Assembly: GCA_002224055.1 (NCBI GenBank)
Contig: AZLU01000354.1
Coordinates: forward strand, 1 to 27,937
DNA: 27,937 bases
Reading direction: 5' to 3'
Origin: Pezizomycotina sp. ARF18
Taxonomy: Eukaryota; Ascomycota
Shown piece after piece: positions 9,734-19,510 of this stretch. The position numbers and the translations under genes were made by a program. Below the pieces are notes generated by a model. That model saw nothing but the letters and a program-made list of their open reading frames with translations, searched no databases and was not told where the DNA came from. The number at the start of each line of letters is the position of its first letter. The first letter of the stretch is position 1.

Positions 9734-12325
9734 TTGGTCGCCATCCGAAAACCAGGTTTATCTTCAATTAGCCCCCGTTGCCCGGACCTGGTCATCTCCC
9801 TCTGGGACTTTTCCCATGTCGGCAAGGGCCGAATTGTTCGGCCACGATGGCCGAAGAGGGGTGGATTCAGTTTCCCATCCCCGACCTCTTCCTACTCCCT
9901 CTCGCCAAATGGTTTCTCCTCTCACGAACCTTCTCCCTTCCGCACCCGCCAGCCCCCGACGCCGGCTCCCAGCCCAACACCTCAGATTCATAGGCTCCCG
10001 ACCTGGTCCACAGCTAATGAGAATGAAGACACTTTCCTCAGGGATGCACGGCCTCACTTTCTGCGTCTGGATACGTCCGAGAAACAGAGGTTCTTAGCTG
10101 AGATACTCAATCTGTGCGATTCGCAGCAACTTAGCTTCGTGCTCAACTATGTTTCGCCTCGCTTGAAGAAGGATCCCTTCAAAACATTACCAAATGAGCT
10201 CTGTCTTCGAGTATGTTTGTCCTGACAGATGATAACCATCCTTTGATGACCAGAACCCCCTTTCCTTTCCTGGCCTTTGTCCCTTGTTATTCCCACACTT
10301 TAGATATTTTCTGGTAAATGTTTGACCTTTGGTTTGCAGTACTATCATTCATCGAGGACCCTAAAACGCTTGCTCGCGCATCACAGTGTCGAAACAATGG
10401 CACGCCCTTCTCAACGATGACCTTACATGGAAAAAGCTTTGCGAAAAGCACAGCTATCGGAGACTGAGCGGAACAAGCGTCAATCCTTTTTCTGCCTCGT
10501 CATTTATACGTAACGAAACATCCACATTCGGGACTATAATGGACGCCCCAAAGACGCTCCCAAAGACGCCTCATTTGGTCCCGTAACAACCTCCTCGTCC
10601 GGCTTCACGTCTGAGATAACATCACAATACTCTTTACCCCGCCGGCGGCCGAAGCCGATGAGCTATAAATCTCATTTCAAGCAAAGGTATATGGTTGAGA
10701 CTGCATGGCGCAGTGGGGCCGGGCCATCGCGCGACACATAACTCCGACCAAGGGTCGTAACATCTTTACATCTTACTGCCAACTATATCATTGTCGCACT
10801 GGACAACGCAAAAATACATGTATTTGCGGAGGATGGGAGATTCATGAGGACCTTGTCGGGACACGTAATGGAGTGTGGGCTATGGTTCCCTGGGATGATA
10901 TTCTCGCAAGCGGTGGTTGCGATCGGGACGTTCGTGTCTGGAACATGGCGACTGGGTGAGTAAAACATTTAATCACCTTTAAAGAACTATTTTCCGTTCA
11001 GGTTTATGTAAACAGACTTTCAATGTAACGTTGTTCTTTCTCCCCTTGCTCCTGCTAAATTCCAAGCCTTGGTTCGTACTATTAGGCAATGCACTCAGAT
11101 TCTTCGAGTCACACGTCTACCGTTCGTTGTCTCAAGATGAGTGATCCCAAAACCGCCATCTCTGGCTCTCGAGATACAACCCTCCGTATATGGGACATCG
11201 AAAAAGGAGTCTGTCTCAACGTTCTGATTGGACACCAAGCCAGTGTCCGCTGCTTGGAAATACATGGTGACTTGTCGTTAGTGGAAGTTACGATACTACC
11301 GCAAAAATTTGGAGCATATCTCAAGGAACCTGTCTTCGAACCCTTTCAGGCCATTTCAGCCAGATATATGCGATAGCTTTTGACGGCGTGAGATTGCTAC
11401 CGGGTCTTTAGATACATCTGTAAGAATATGGGATCCGCACACCGGGTAAGGGCGCTCGCTTCTCCAATCCCTAGTGAAGGTGGTTTCCATATGATCTGGT
11501 AGACGATAGAATGAATAATAGAAGGAAGATCAAGAGAGGAAAGCAAAGAGTACTAGAAGTAGAACAAGGAGGACATGCAGCAGAGGGAGAAGAAGGGGGG
11601 GAAGATGAAGCGAATTTTCACTGGTACTTCTGCTAACGTTTATTTCTCTTCCGGTCGACCTCTAGAAACTGTCAAGCAGTGCTACAGGGTCATACGTCCT
11701 TGTGGGACAACTTCAAATGAGAGGGAATTCCCTGGTTACTGGAGGATCGGATGGATCCGTTCGTGTCTGGAGCCTTGAGAAGATGCAGTGCGTCCATAGA
11801 CTTGGTGCACACGATAACAGTGTCACATCTTTACAGTTCGACGAGACTCGGATAGTGAGTGGGGGTAGCGATGGTAGAGTAAAGGTGTGGGATCTGAGAT
11901 CCGGCACCCTTGTACGAGAGCTTTCAAGCCCCGCCGAAGCTGTTTGGAGAGTAGCATTTGAGGAGAAAAAGCAGTGATCCTAGCATCTAGGGCGGGTCGC
12001 ACAACGATGGAGGTAAGTGCACATGCCTACTGAAAAGAAGCGGCCGTTATCAGGTGCTAATATAACGGCTTCTCTTTGCATATAAACGACGTAGGTATTT
12101 TCATTCTCTCCACCGCCAGAGGCATTTACGGATGCATACCGAGCGAGCAGCCCAACAGGATCGGACATGTCTGGCATGGGATTTACGATGATGACGATAA
12201 TGGGTCAAACTTCGCGGAGCAGTGAGATAGCCCCTGGCGTAACATTTATTTTTCAATCTTTTGTAAGATCCCGTTTTTTATGGAATCCCGATCGCTTTAC
12301 TTCATCTTCACATATTGCAAAATAA
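9734..12325 (+). CDS. CDC4: F-box/WD40 protein Cdc4, SCF ubiquitin ligase substrate receptor (frameshifted)
   Basis: Recruits phosphorylated substrates such as cyclin-kinase inhibitors to the SCF ubiquitin ligase; binds Skp1 through its F-box; nuclear. Exons about 9734-10210, 10340-10955, 11086-11445, 11666-12012 and 12095-12325, about 675 residues. The F-box is split by intron 1: DPFKTLPNELCLR then LSFIEDPKTLARAS and KQWHALLNDDLTWKKLCEKH. Eight WD40 blades follow, for example GGCDRDVRVWNMATG, SGSRDTTLRIWDIEKG, GHQASVRCLEIHGD, GSLDTSVRIWD, GGSDGSVRVWSLEK and SGGSDGRVKVWDLRSG, the last blade ending AEAVWRVAFEEKK. The conserved Arg residues that read the phosphodegron sit in these blades. One-base breaks are needed near 10211, 10387, 10716, 10756, 10870, 11107, 11274, 11392, 11702 and 11970; nine of the ten are a lost G. 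The N-terminus is Pro/Ser-rich and the start is a choice among several ATGs; the C-terminal end is tentative. Confidence 0.92.
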
Positions 12326-12371
12326 ATAAATAAATAAATAAAAAGAAAGAAAGAAAAGAAAGAAAGAAAGA
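12319..12371. repeat. Tetranucleotide microsatellites (AAAT)n and (AAAG)n
   Basis: About six AAAT units followed directly by a run of AAAG-like units, starting at the proposed stop codon of CDC4. Confidence 0.85.
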
Positions 12372-13084
12372 CGGATTTATTCGCCATGCCAACGTGTAGT
12401 GTACAAGCTTGCATTCAATTTTACTTTATTCCTTTTCCTTTTCCTTTTTATAAGAAATGTAGTAACTGGCGATTGTGGTTTGGGGTTTGTTTGGATATGT
12501 TTGTCTTCATTGTTCATTTGATTCCTTTATATCAATTAAGCATTTCGTTAGTTCATGTTTCTATTTTCATCATATTTTTCCCAGGGAAAATCAAGACGTT
12601 AGATGATATATTGCAAACCTGTTCATAACACATTCGTCGCATTGACACTCGGCCCGCTGTTACGAGGTAAAATGGGGTAAAAAATTATGATGTATTGAAT
12701 TTATTAGGGAGCTCATAATAAAGATGATTTAAGTTCTTCGCAAGAAATTATACGTTCAGAACAACCAAAATTAGAGTATTTCTCCCCATGTGCATGATGA
12801 AATACAGTGTGTGGCACGCAGGGAGACAGAAGCTAGACGGAAGCTACCCGTTCACTTCAGCCCGATTGATATTGTGCTCCAGCATCATGAATCTAAACCC
12901 ATAAGATTTAGTAGAGGGACAAGTGCCACAATGCCTAGCAATATTAACCACTCTACGATCTGGCACAAGCTTCATTACACAGAACTTTCAGTTCAAATGA
13001 CCCCTAAACTTGCATTCCCCAATCGAAGGCCTTGTTAAAACCGGCCTTTCATATGTTGAGGTCATTTCTGAGACGTCTCTGCCG
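12372..13084. other. Intergenic between convergent CDC4 and ATG17
   Basis: Shared 3' region. Open stretches at 12386-12628 and 12790-13038 have no recognisable domain and biased low-complexity composition; I do not call them genes. Confidence 0.5.
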
Positions 13085-14861
13085 TCATCTCTGCGGGAAC
13101 AAAGCTCCTCCAGCACGCCGAGTCAAAGCCTTTTCGATAACATGCTTTGGCAGATTGGGGAGCTCATATAGTTCGACTGGGGTAACTGCGTACGTCACGG
13201 GGGGGTTTGAAAGCCCTGGCCATATATCGAAAGGTAGATATTCGCCATAGTCCGTTCTGAAACTCTCTCGATCCATAGTATCCTCTAAAGGAATGGAAAA
13301 GAACGTTAGCGCGTGTGCATGTTCCTTGAGGAAATATTCTCTATAGGCGCAGGGGACTTAAGGGGGTAAAAATGAACCGTCCCGATGACCGCCCGTGCAA
13401 ACCACGGCGAACAACGGCGAATGAGTTAAACCGATTTCCTTTTTCCATTTCTCCAATGAGAGACATACCTTCGTTTAGGTTCTGTACTTTGGCCAAGGCT
13501 TCCGCGATGATTTTTTCCTTCCTTTTTTGCATCCCTAACCGCCTGCCCACTTCGACTATCAAGGCGTCATAAGCGTTAGCGAAAAAAATGTAATGTTCCG
13601 CTAGATGATGCATTTCAGATAGTCTATCTTTGATCGAGGTTTGATAATCAGCCTGTTGCGCTTGAAAATCTTTCGTCCGGGCGATGCACGAAAGAATATT
13701 CCCCCGGAACTGCTCCATGATGGAGAAATTGTCCACTGCGTCTCGGTAGCTAGCATCCAGGTCGTTGACGAAACGCTGCACTGCAGTAGCGGTGGCCTCC
13801 ATTTCTCCTAGACGTTCCTTGATTTCATTCACTACATCATCTACTTCCGCAGCATCCCGTTCGAGCACTTCAATCATTTCTGCACGCTCTGTGGACGACA
13901 GCAATGTCGAATTGGAGCCGGTAACTTCCGAGTTTACACTGATGTGGTTACTTGATTCAGTCTGTTTCAGCGCTAACGAACACTGGTCATAATGTCGAGC
14001 GAGGGATTCAAGAAGAGACGCCATGGCGGATGCGTGATCCTCCAAGGAATGTAGTAAAGGAGAAAGCGAGGTCGCGGGTGGGAGGGATAGCGAGGAGGTC
14101 GGCGTTGGCAAATTATTGATCGCATTCTGCAAGGATTCTAGCTCCGTGTCAAAGCCTTGTAGCGCGGAAACGAGATTACTCTCCGACTCCTGCACGAATT
14201 ATCCCTTTTACCTTTAGCAAAACGTGTGAGATTGACCTTGTCCGGAGTTGATGGAGACTTCTACCTGTACCTGATCGATAGAATACCTTAACTGCGTTCT
14301 TAGGTTTTCTATGCCCTGGTCATCAACAAAATCATGCAAGGTCCTTTGCTCGTCGGTAGACGCACTGAACGCCGGATCCACAGGTGTTACCTGCAGCAGC
14401 GATAAGATCTCGTTCAACCTTGAGTCCGCAGAATCAAGATCTTTTAATGTGCCCTGGTAGTAGGTCGTTAAATAATAGTACCTGTAATAAATATATCACG
14501 AATCTCCAGAAGTGAATGGAGAGACGTGGAGGAGGAGTTTGACGATGGATTGGTAGAATACGATACGGGTTTAGTATGGTGAATAGGAGAGTATTCCTAA
14601 TACCTGAAATTCCTGCGCGCAAAGTCTCTTGAGGAATGCATGACCGCATTTATCTGCTTTACGACGGACAGCTGATCTTGTAAAGGCCCTCCGCAAGAAG
14701 ACGCACCTGGAGGCAACCACCGTCGCTTCCTGCAGGGCCGCTCTCGCAGAATCCACAAGGTCATTGGCTCTGGTGCAGAGGGCAACAGACGTAAGAGACC
14801 GTTTCGCGTTGATAAACCAGGTTGTGATGTCTCCGGTAGACCTCGCGCTGTGAGGCGACAT
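13085..14861 (-). CDS. ATG17: Autophagy-related protein 17
   Basis: Scaffold of the Atg1 kinase complex (with Atg13, Atg29 and Atg31) that organises the phagophore assembly site during starvation-induced autophagy; cytosolic, peripheral to the vacuole. Exons from high to low: 14861-14604, 14481-14265, 14189-13469 and 13284-13085; introns 122, 75 and 184 bases, all GT-AG. Together 1,396 bases, one more than 465 codons, matching a single extra T at about 14692. The N-terminus reads ITTWFINAKRSLTSVALC and LVDSARAALQEATVVASR; then QLSVVKQINAVMHSSRDFAR, TLHDFVDDQGIENLR, a long helical middle (ERAEMIEVLERDAAEVDDVV, AEHYIFFANAYDALIVEVGR) and the family C-terminal signature FRTDYGEYLPFDIWPGL. The predicted 464 residues are normal for fungal Atg17. 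The rest of the frame is intact, unlike its neighbours. Start chosen at the first ATG, a few residues before the conserved block. Confidence 0.94.
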
Positions 14862-15496
14862 TGCTGTATAGAGATGGAGAAGTTTGAGCTGGTTACCAAA
14901 AAAGAAATGACCGTAGAAGCTATGTGGAACACCACGGCGACGCTGTTGCGATTCACCGACCGATGCTCTCTAACCTCCTATTGGATAAGCACGTCAAGGT
15001 GCGTCTACCGAGATGGCCCTTTATTCCATATTACAGAAAACAAACAATCTGGGTATATCCTTAAGTATATCCTAGATAATAAAATAAATACTGTATTCAA
15101 ATAATTGCTGCCTTTGCAATTCTTTCCCCCTTTTCCTCTTTCTCTTCTTCCTTTCCCTGTAATTTCCTTCTTCCTTTTTCCTTCTCCCTTTCTCTCTCGC
15201 TCTCTCTCTCGCTCTCTCTTGGGGGAGGGAATGGGGAAAAATTCGGGGAAGGGAAGGGGAAAAAAAAGGATAAGGGACAACAGATAGATAGGGATATTAC
15301 ACTTCCTGGCGTTACACCTTTCTTACCCAACTAGATACTCCACTGCAGGTCGTGTGGAGCTCCCTCTGCTGACTGCAGAGTACTCAGCAATTTTTTTTTC
15401 TTCACACGACTACTATACTCTGTCTGATAAATAAATAATAATAATCATTCAAGTTTATGTATAATGTACTGTTTTAATAAAGCTTAAAAACTTTGC
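14862..15496. other. Upstream of ATG17; polypyrimidine-rich intergenic DNA
   Basis: Likely holds the ATG17 promoter (minus strand). From 15120 to 15220 it is nearly pure C/T, including an interrupted CT dinucleotide run (15190-15220), followed by a G/A-rich stretch to about 15290. Open frames here come only from the repeats. Confidence 0.5.
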
Positions 15497-15517
15497 TCTC
15501 CTCTCTCTCTCTCTCTC

Positions 15518-15544
<27 letters not shown>
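15497..15544. repeat. (CT)n followed by poly-T (27)
   Basis: A CT microsatellite (15497-15517) running into 27 uninterrupted T (15518-15544), about 150 bases before the compartment border. Confidence 0.8.
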
Positions 15545-15550
<6 letters not shown>

Positions 15551-16138
15551 CGATTAAATTCTTTTCTAATATCGAATAATATATAACTTGTCAGTTTAGA
15601 GGTAAATAAACATCCTTACTTGTAAGTCGAGCGTAGTCAAAATCGCCTTTCTTTATACCAAGTAATACCCCGTGTTTAAACCAGTAAATACTGTCAGCGG
15701 GGGCGTGCAATAGGGGTAACTAAGCTATTATTAAGCTATTATTTCATTTTATTGGATTAGACAGGGTTAGCTCTATTTATTTTTAGTAGTCACCTATATT
15801 TATTATCTTCTTATTAGCTATACCTAGTTTCTTTTTCTTTTATATCGCTAGGTAGATAATATTATATAGTTAAATAAATATTATAGTTTTAGTTATTTTC
15901 TTATTCTCTTTTATTATTATAGTATATACTAAGGATCTAGGATAGGTAATACGTATTATAGTTTAAGGTATTTTTTCTTTTTCTTTTAAAGTAATATTAA
16001 TAGTTTTAGTAATAGCTAAGGATTAGGGGAGCTATTATGTAAACCCTCTAGCTTTATTAATAAATATTTCTTTATAAGAGGATCTATTAGCTTAGAACCT
16101 TTATAAATAATTATTAGCTTTTTATAAGATTGATGAGT
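15545..16138. other. Border of the gene island; AT-rich RIP-type DNA
   Basis: Composition shifts at about 15,700-15,780 from normal to AT-rich with almost no CA or TG. A short tandem (TAAGCTATTAT twice, 15724-15744) marks the transition. No gene visible. Confidence 0.55.
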
Positions 16139-16310
16139 TGTTATGCTGGTTCCTGGCCTCCGGCCACCGGCATGCTGGCCCATGCGGGTATAAGGGGTAC
16201 CTATACCCTTCTACGAACCTTATAGGTTATATAACCCAACGGCTACCCCCTATTATATATACCCCTTCATACCTATGAACCTACCTCTTACTTATAGGGT
16301 AAGCCTTATA
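16139..16310 (+). repeat. Left LTR-like repeat
   Basis: 172 bases. Shares with the right copy long blocks such as CCCTTCTACGAACC and ACCCCCTATTATATA. Differences are nearly all C/T or G/A. Its 3' end is the more mutated part (CTTATAGGGTAAGCCTTATA against CCCACAGGGTGAGCCTTACA). Confidence 0.75.
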
Positions 16311-16641
16311 TTATAACCTATACCCTAGTAGGGAGGTAGCCGTAGCTTCGCGGTTATAAAGGTAGTAGCTAGCGCTAGGCTGGCGCTACAAAGCTAGCGT
16401 AGGTACGGGGGCACGGCAGTAGTAGCAGCGGCTACGAGGCCGTGCCTATTCCCACGTCGGTAGCGGCGAGTCTCCACGGTCGGTAGCGGTAAGGCTCCGC
16501 GGACGGTAGCTAAGGCTCGCGGACGGTAGCGGCAAGGCCCTACGGTCGTAGCGGCAAGGCCCTACGGTCGGTAGCGGTAAGGCCATGCCCACGAGCTACG
16601 GACGGCGGCAACGAAGGCTTTAGAAGGGAGGAGGGGAAGAG

Positions 16642-16658
16642 CGTAGCTAAAAGCTACG
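16642..16658 (+). repeat. Hairpin 1 (stem CGTAGCT, loop AAA)
   Basis: Perfect 7-base stem CGTAGCT/AGCTACG with loop AAA, at the end of the first tandem unit. Confidence 0.8.
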
Positions 16659-16884
16659 TATAGCTAGACCTACGACGGTCCCCTATAGCCGGTAGCGTAA
16701 GGCTATACTATAAGCCTTCTTTGTGGCGATAGTACCGTAGTACCGTGTCTACGAGTCTCTACGGTCGTTAGCGCGGTAAGGCTCTTACGGACGGTAGTAG
16801 TAAGGCCCGTAGACGGTAGCGGTAAGGCCGTGCTACGAGCTATAAACGGCAGCAACGAAGGCTTTAAAGAAAAAAAGGAAAGAG

Positions 16885-16901
16885 CGTAGCTAGAAGCTAC
16901 G
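16885..16901 (+). repeat. Hairpin 2 (stem CGTAGCT, loop AGA)
   Basis: Same perfect stem, loop AGA, at the end of the second unit. Confidence 0.8.
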
Positions 16902-17066
16902 TATAGCTAGTACCTACGAGTCTCTAATAGCGTAGCGGTAGGTCCGCAGACGGTAGCAGTAAGGCCCACGGCCGGTGCGGTAAGGCCTACGAACGGTAGC
17001 GGTAAGGGCTTATACTATAAGCTACGGATAGCGGCCGCGAAGGCCTTAAAAGGAGGAGGGAAAGAG

Positions 17067-17083
17067 CGTAGCTAGGAGCTACG
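17067..17083 (+). repeat. Hairpin 3 (stem CGTAGCT, loop AGG)
   Basis: Same perfect stem, loop AGG, at the end of the third unit. Confidence 0.8.
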
Positions 17084-17270
17084 TATAATTGGTAGAGTAC
17101 CGCTTTAAAGAACTAACTAAGATAGTACTAAAGGTAGTAGACGGATACTACTACGGGAACAACGGTAGCTAAAATAGTGCGCGAAGGTAGTAGATAGGGT
17201 ACTACTACGAAGGACTAGTAGCTATAGGAATAACCCTTATAGGAGCGTCAGCGGCTAGCTAGGCCGTAGT

Positions 17271-17283
17271 AAGGAGGAAAAGG
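17271..17283 (+). other. Polypurine tract
   Basis: AAGGAGGAAAAGG, 13 purines ending two bases before the right LTR-like repeat. This is the position and composition expected for the plus-strand primer of an LTR element. Confidence 0.6.
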
Positions 17284-17285
17284 TA

Positions 17286-17460
17286 TATTATACTAGTTCC
17301 TAGCTTCCGGCTACCGGTTATACCGACCTATACGGGTATAAAGGGGTACCCATACCCTTCTACGAACCCTTATAGGTTAGATAACCCAACGGGCTACCCC
17401 CTATTATATACACCCCTTCGTACCTACAACCTACCTCTCACCCACAGGGTGAGCCTTACA
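17286..17460 (+). repeat. Right LTR-like repeat
   Basis: 175 bases. Its 5' end is the more mutated part (TATTATACTAG against TGTTATGCTGG in the left copy), while its 3' end keeps CA and TG steps. Confidence 0.75.
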
Positions 17461-17545
17461 TAGTCTTAAAAGAGTATTAAAAGCTTAGGCTAAGTAGCTT
17501 ACTCTAGTATATATATAGAATCTAGCTCGGGTAAGTTTTAGCTAA

Positions 17546-17695
17546 TTAGAAGCTTTCGTCCCGAAGGAATTTTTAAAATCTGTAGACGTTAAGACAGCGG
17601 AAATGCTAAAAGAAGAACTAGACGTAAAAGAGAGAGGGAAGAATAGGAAACGTAGAAAAGAAAAGAAAAAAACAGAAACGAAAGAAGGAAAATAG
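17546..17695 (+). pseudogene. Fragment of a Lys/Glu-rich reading frame
   Basis: An open stretch of 49 codons ending in TAG inside mutated DNA. It reads LEAFVPKEFLKSVDVKTAEM and then becomes Lys/Glu/Arg-rich (VKERGKNRKRRKEKKK). Upstream the frame is closed by TAA that could be a RIP-type change of CAA. Such basic charged tails are common at the C-terminus of fungal DNA transposases, but nothing diagnostic is present, so the family is unassigned. It lies between the LTR element and MITE copy 2. An (AGT)n microsatellite follows at about 17700-17715. Confidence 0.35.
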
Positions 17696-17823
17696 AAGAT
17701 AGTAGTAGTAGTAGTAGCTGCTCTATATCTAAAGTAGTAGGTTATATAAGTGTGTTAGGTGCCTATATTATATATAATAGAAATAGGCTTAGGTCGTCCT
17801 AAGCAAGGTTCTAATACTTTTAG

Positions 17824-18039
17824 TAGTGTTCGAGGTCGGGTCAGAGGTACATGTGTGGTTAAAAAAGACCTTTATTTTTAGTAGGTTCGCTAAGGAAAAA
17901 TTGGTGTTCCGTAACTATAATGTACCGCTACCCTGAGGCTTATATATATAGTTTGAAACAATTTCGCTCGCCTAGCAAAATAGATAAAAAACAATTATAG
18001 AATTTTATTTTAATTAGACTATACCCGGTCTGAACACTA
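17824..18039. mobile_element. hAT-like MITE, copy 2
   Basis: 216 bases, alignable with 22-243 along its whole length. It begins TAGTGTTCGAGGTCGGGTC and ends GAACACTA. It differs from copy 1 by scattered one-base losses and transitions. The 8-base flanks (ACTTTTAG left, CCTTTATT right) are only partly alike, so the target duplication is decayed or lost. Same orientation as copy 1. Confidence 0.8.
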
Positions 18040-19408
18040 CCTTTATTTTTTTCTACTTATAAAAACTTAATACCTTCTAGTTTTTTTTACCTTATAAAAA
18101 CTTAATACTCTAGTTTTCTTCTACCTTATAAAAACTTAATATCTTTTAAAAATATTTACCTTTAATAAAATTACATCTTTAATTTTTTAATATCTTTAAC
18201 GTACTATAGGATTAATTTATCTTTTTAAATGTATTGTAAGGGACTTGCTAGCACTCGGTATATCGTAGGCCTCTTACTAATTTATAGAATATTATTAGGT
18301 AAAAGGTATATTTAGTATACTTAAAAGAACTAATAGTAAACTAGTAAAGTTAGACCTATAATATTAATATATCCTTTAGGGTAGTAACTCTATTAATCTA
18401 TAAACTAGTATGTAACCTCTTAAGCCTACTGCGAGATATCTAATATCTTTTTTCTTAAAATTTCTAGTTTTATATATAATAGTATTCTAGTAAAATATTA
18501 ATAAATAAAAAAAGATAAAACTATATATAAAAAATTTATTTACGTAAGCGCCTATAATAGCTTAAGTAGTATATCTTAGAGTATATTAGCGTAATTATAA
18601 TTAAAATAAAAGTCTAATTTTTCTAGAAATACTTTATTTATTTAATATATAATATACCCGTAAACTTATATTACTATTTTTTTTAGCGCGGTAGTATGCG
18701 CCTTAATAAAAGAATTATTTAACGTACTTTATTAATTAACTTTATAGAAAGATGTTTTATAACGCGTTATAATACGTTCCGCAAGTTTCTATAAAAAGAC
18801 TTTAACTTAATAGGTAGTAATTTATATTATATTATATCGCGCTTTATAGAGTTTCTTATTAAAAGACATTTATTATATTTCTATTTTAGAAGCGTTTATA
18901 TAATAGTTATAAGCTATAGCTATTTACTTTAAAGAATATTAAGCAAGACGTAATATTATAGTATAATAAATATCTTTTTAATATTAAAAAAATCTTATTA
19001 AAGTAAAGAAGAATTTTTTAAAAAAATTTTTTTAAGAAAGTTCTCTTTTTCTATATACGATATACTCGTATTAGTTTCTCTTTTTTTTAGATTAATCTCT
19101 ACTTTAGTTCTTAAAGTTCTTTAAAAAAAATTTCTATATCTTCTTTTTTTTTATAAAACTATATATTTAACTTTTTTTCGCGGTATAGCGACCTCTTATA
19201 ACATATTATTAATCTTATTAAGGTAATTATTATTAGTATTAATAGTCTCTTCTAGTACTAATATAAATATACTGCCGCCGGCTACGCCTATTATTATAAT
19301 AGTAACGCTAGTATACTCGCTATATCGCGCGTCAATATATATTAAGTTTAAAAATGCATTAACTATACCGCTATAATTCTTTAGACTAAGTTCTAGTTTA
19401 TTAATAAT

Positions 19409-19510
19409 AATTTTTAATAAATAGTCTATATTAATAATACGCTTTATCTAATATTATAATAATTTTTAATATAATGTCTATAATTAAATATGCGTTTTAT
19501 CTAATATTAT
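19409..19510. repeat. Imperfect tandem duplication, about 52 bases
   Basis: Units 19409-19460 and 19461-19510 share AATTTTTAATA, GTCTATA and TTTATCTAATATTAT in the same order, with scattered differences. Confidence 0.65.

Larger units (their letters stand above)
16468..17090 (+). repeat. GC-rich tandem array inside the LTR element
   Basis: Three higher-order units begin at the word GAGTCTC (16468, 16753 and 16918). Each contains several copies of a module close to CGGTAGCGGTAAGGC (about 13 in all between 16481 and 17010), then a block like ACGAAGGC followed by AAGAGCG and a hairpin. Units are about 285, 165 and 173 bases. Composition is far more GC-rich than the flanking DNA. It has no reading frame. 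Confidence 0.75.
16139..17460. mobile_element. Small non-autonomous LTR element (TRIM-like)
   Basis: Two related direct repeats (16139-16310 and 17286-17460) flank a 975-base interior. The first begins TGTTATGCTGG and the second ends GAGCCTTACA, giving TG...CA borders once RIP-type changes (G to A in TG, C to T in CA) are allowed for. A polypurine tract AAGGAGGAAAAGG (17271-17283) lies two bases before the right repeat, as expected for second-strand priming. The interior has no reading frame for gag or pol and is instead GC-rich tandem repeat. No clear 5-base target duplication (TGAGT left, TAGTC right) and no convincing primer-binding site were found. Orientation by the polypurine tract is plus. 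Confidence 0.7.

Noticed and set aside
9764-10057. 97-codon minus-strand open frame under the CDC4 start
   Set aside because: Antisense shadow of the CDC4 N-terminal exon.
5544-12325. Programmed frameshifting or RNA editing by G insertion to restore CTPS and CDC4
   Set aside because: About twenty sites without a shared slippery or structural signal, no known fungal system of this kind, and ATG17 does not need it; sequence error or decay is far simpler.
15005-15330. Open frames with Arg-Glu repeats near the ATG17 upstream region
   Set aside because: Direct translation of a CT/GA repeat; no coding support.
19425-19450. Possible RIP-altered reverse transcriptase YVDD motif (TATATTAATAAT)
   Set aside because: Too short and AT-biased to be meaningful, no neighbouring polymerase motifs, and it lies in a tandem duplication.
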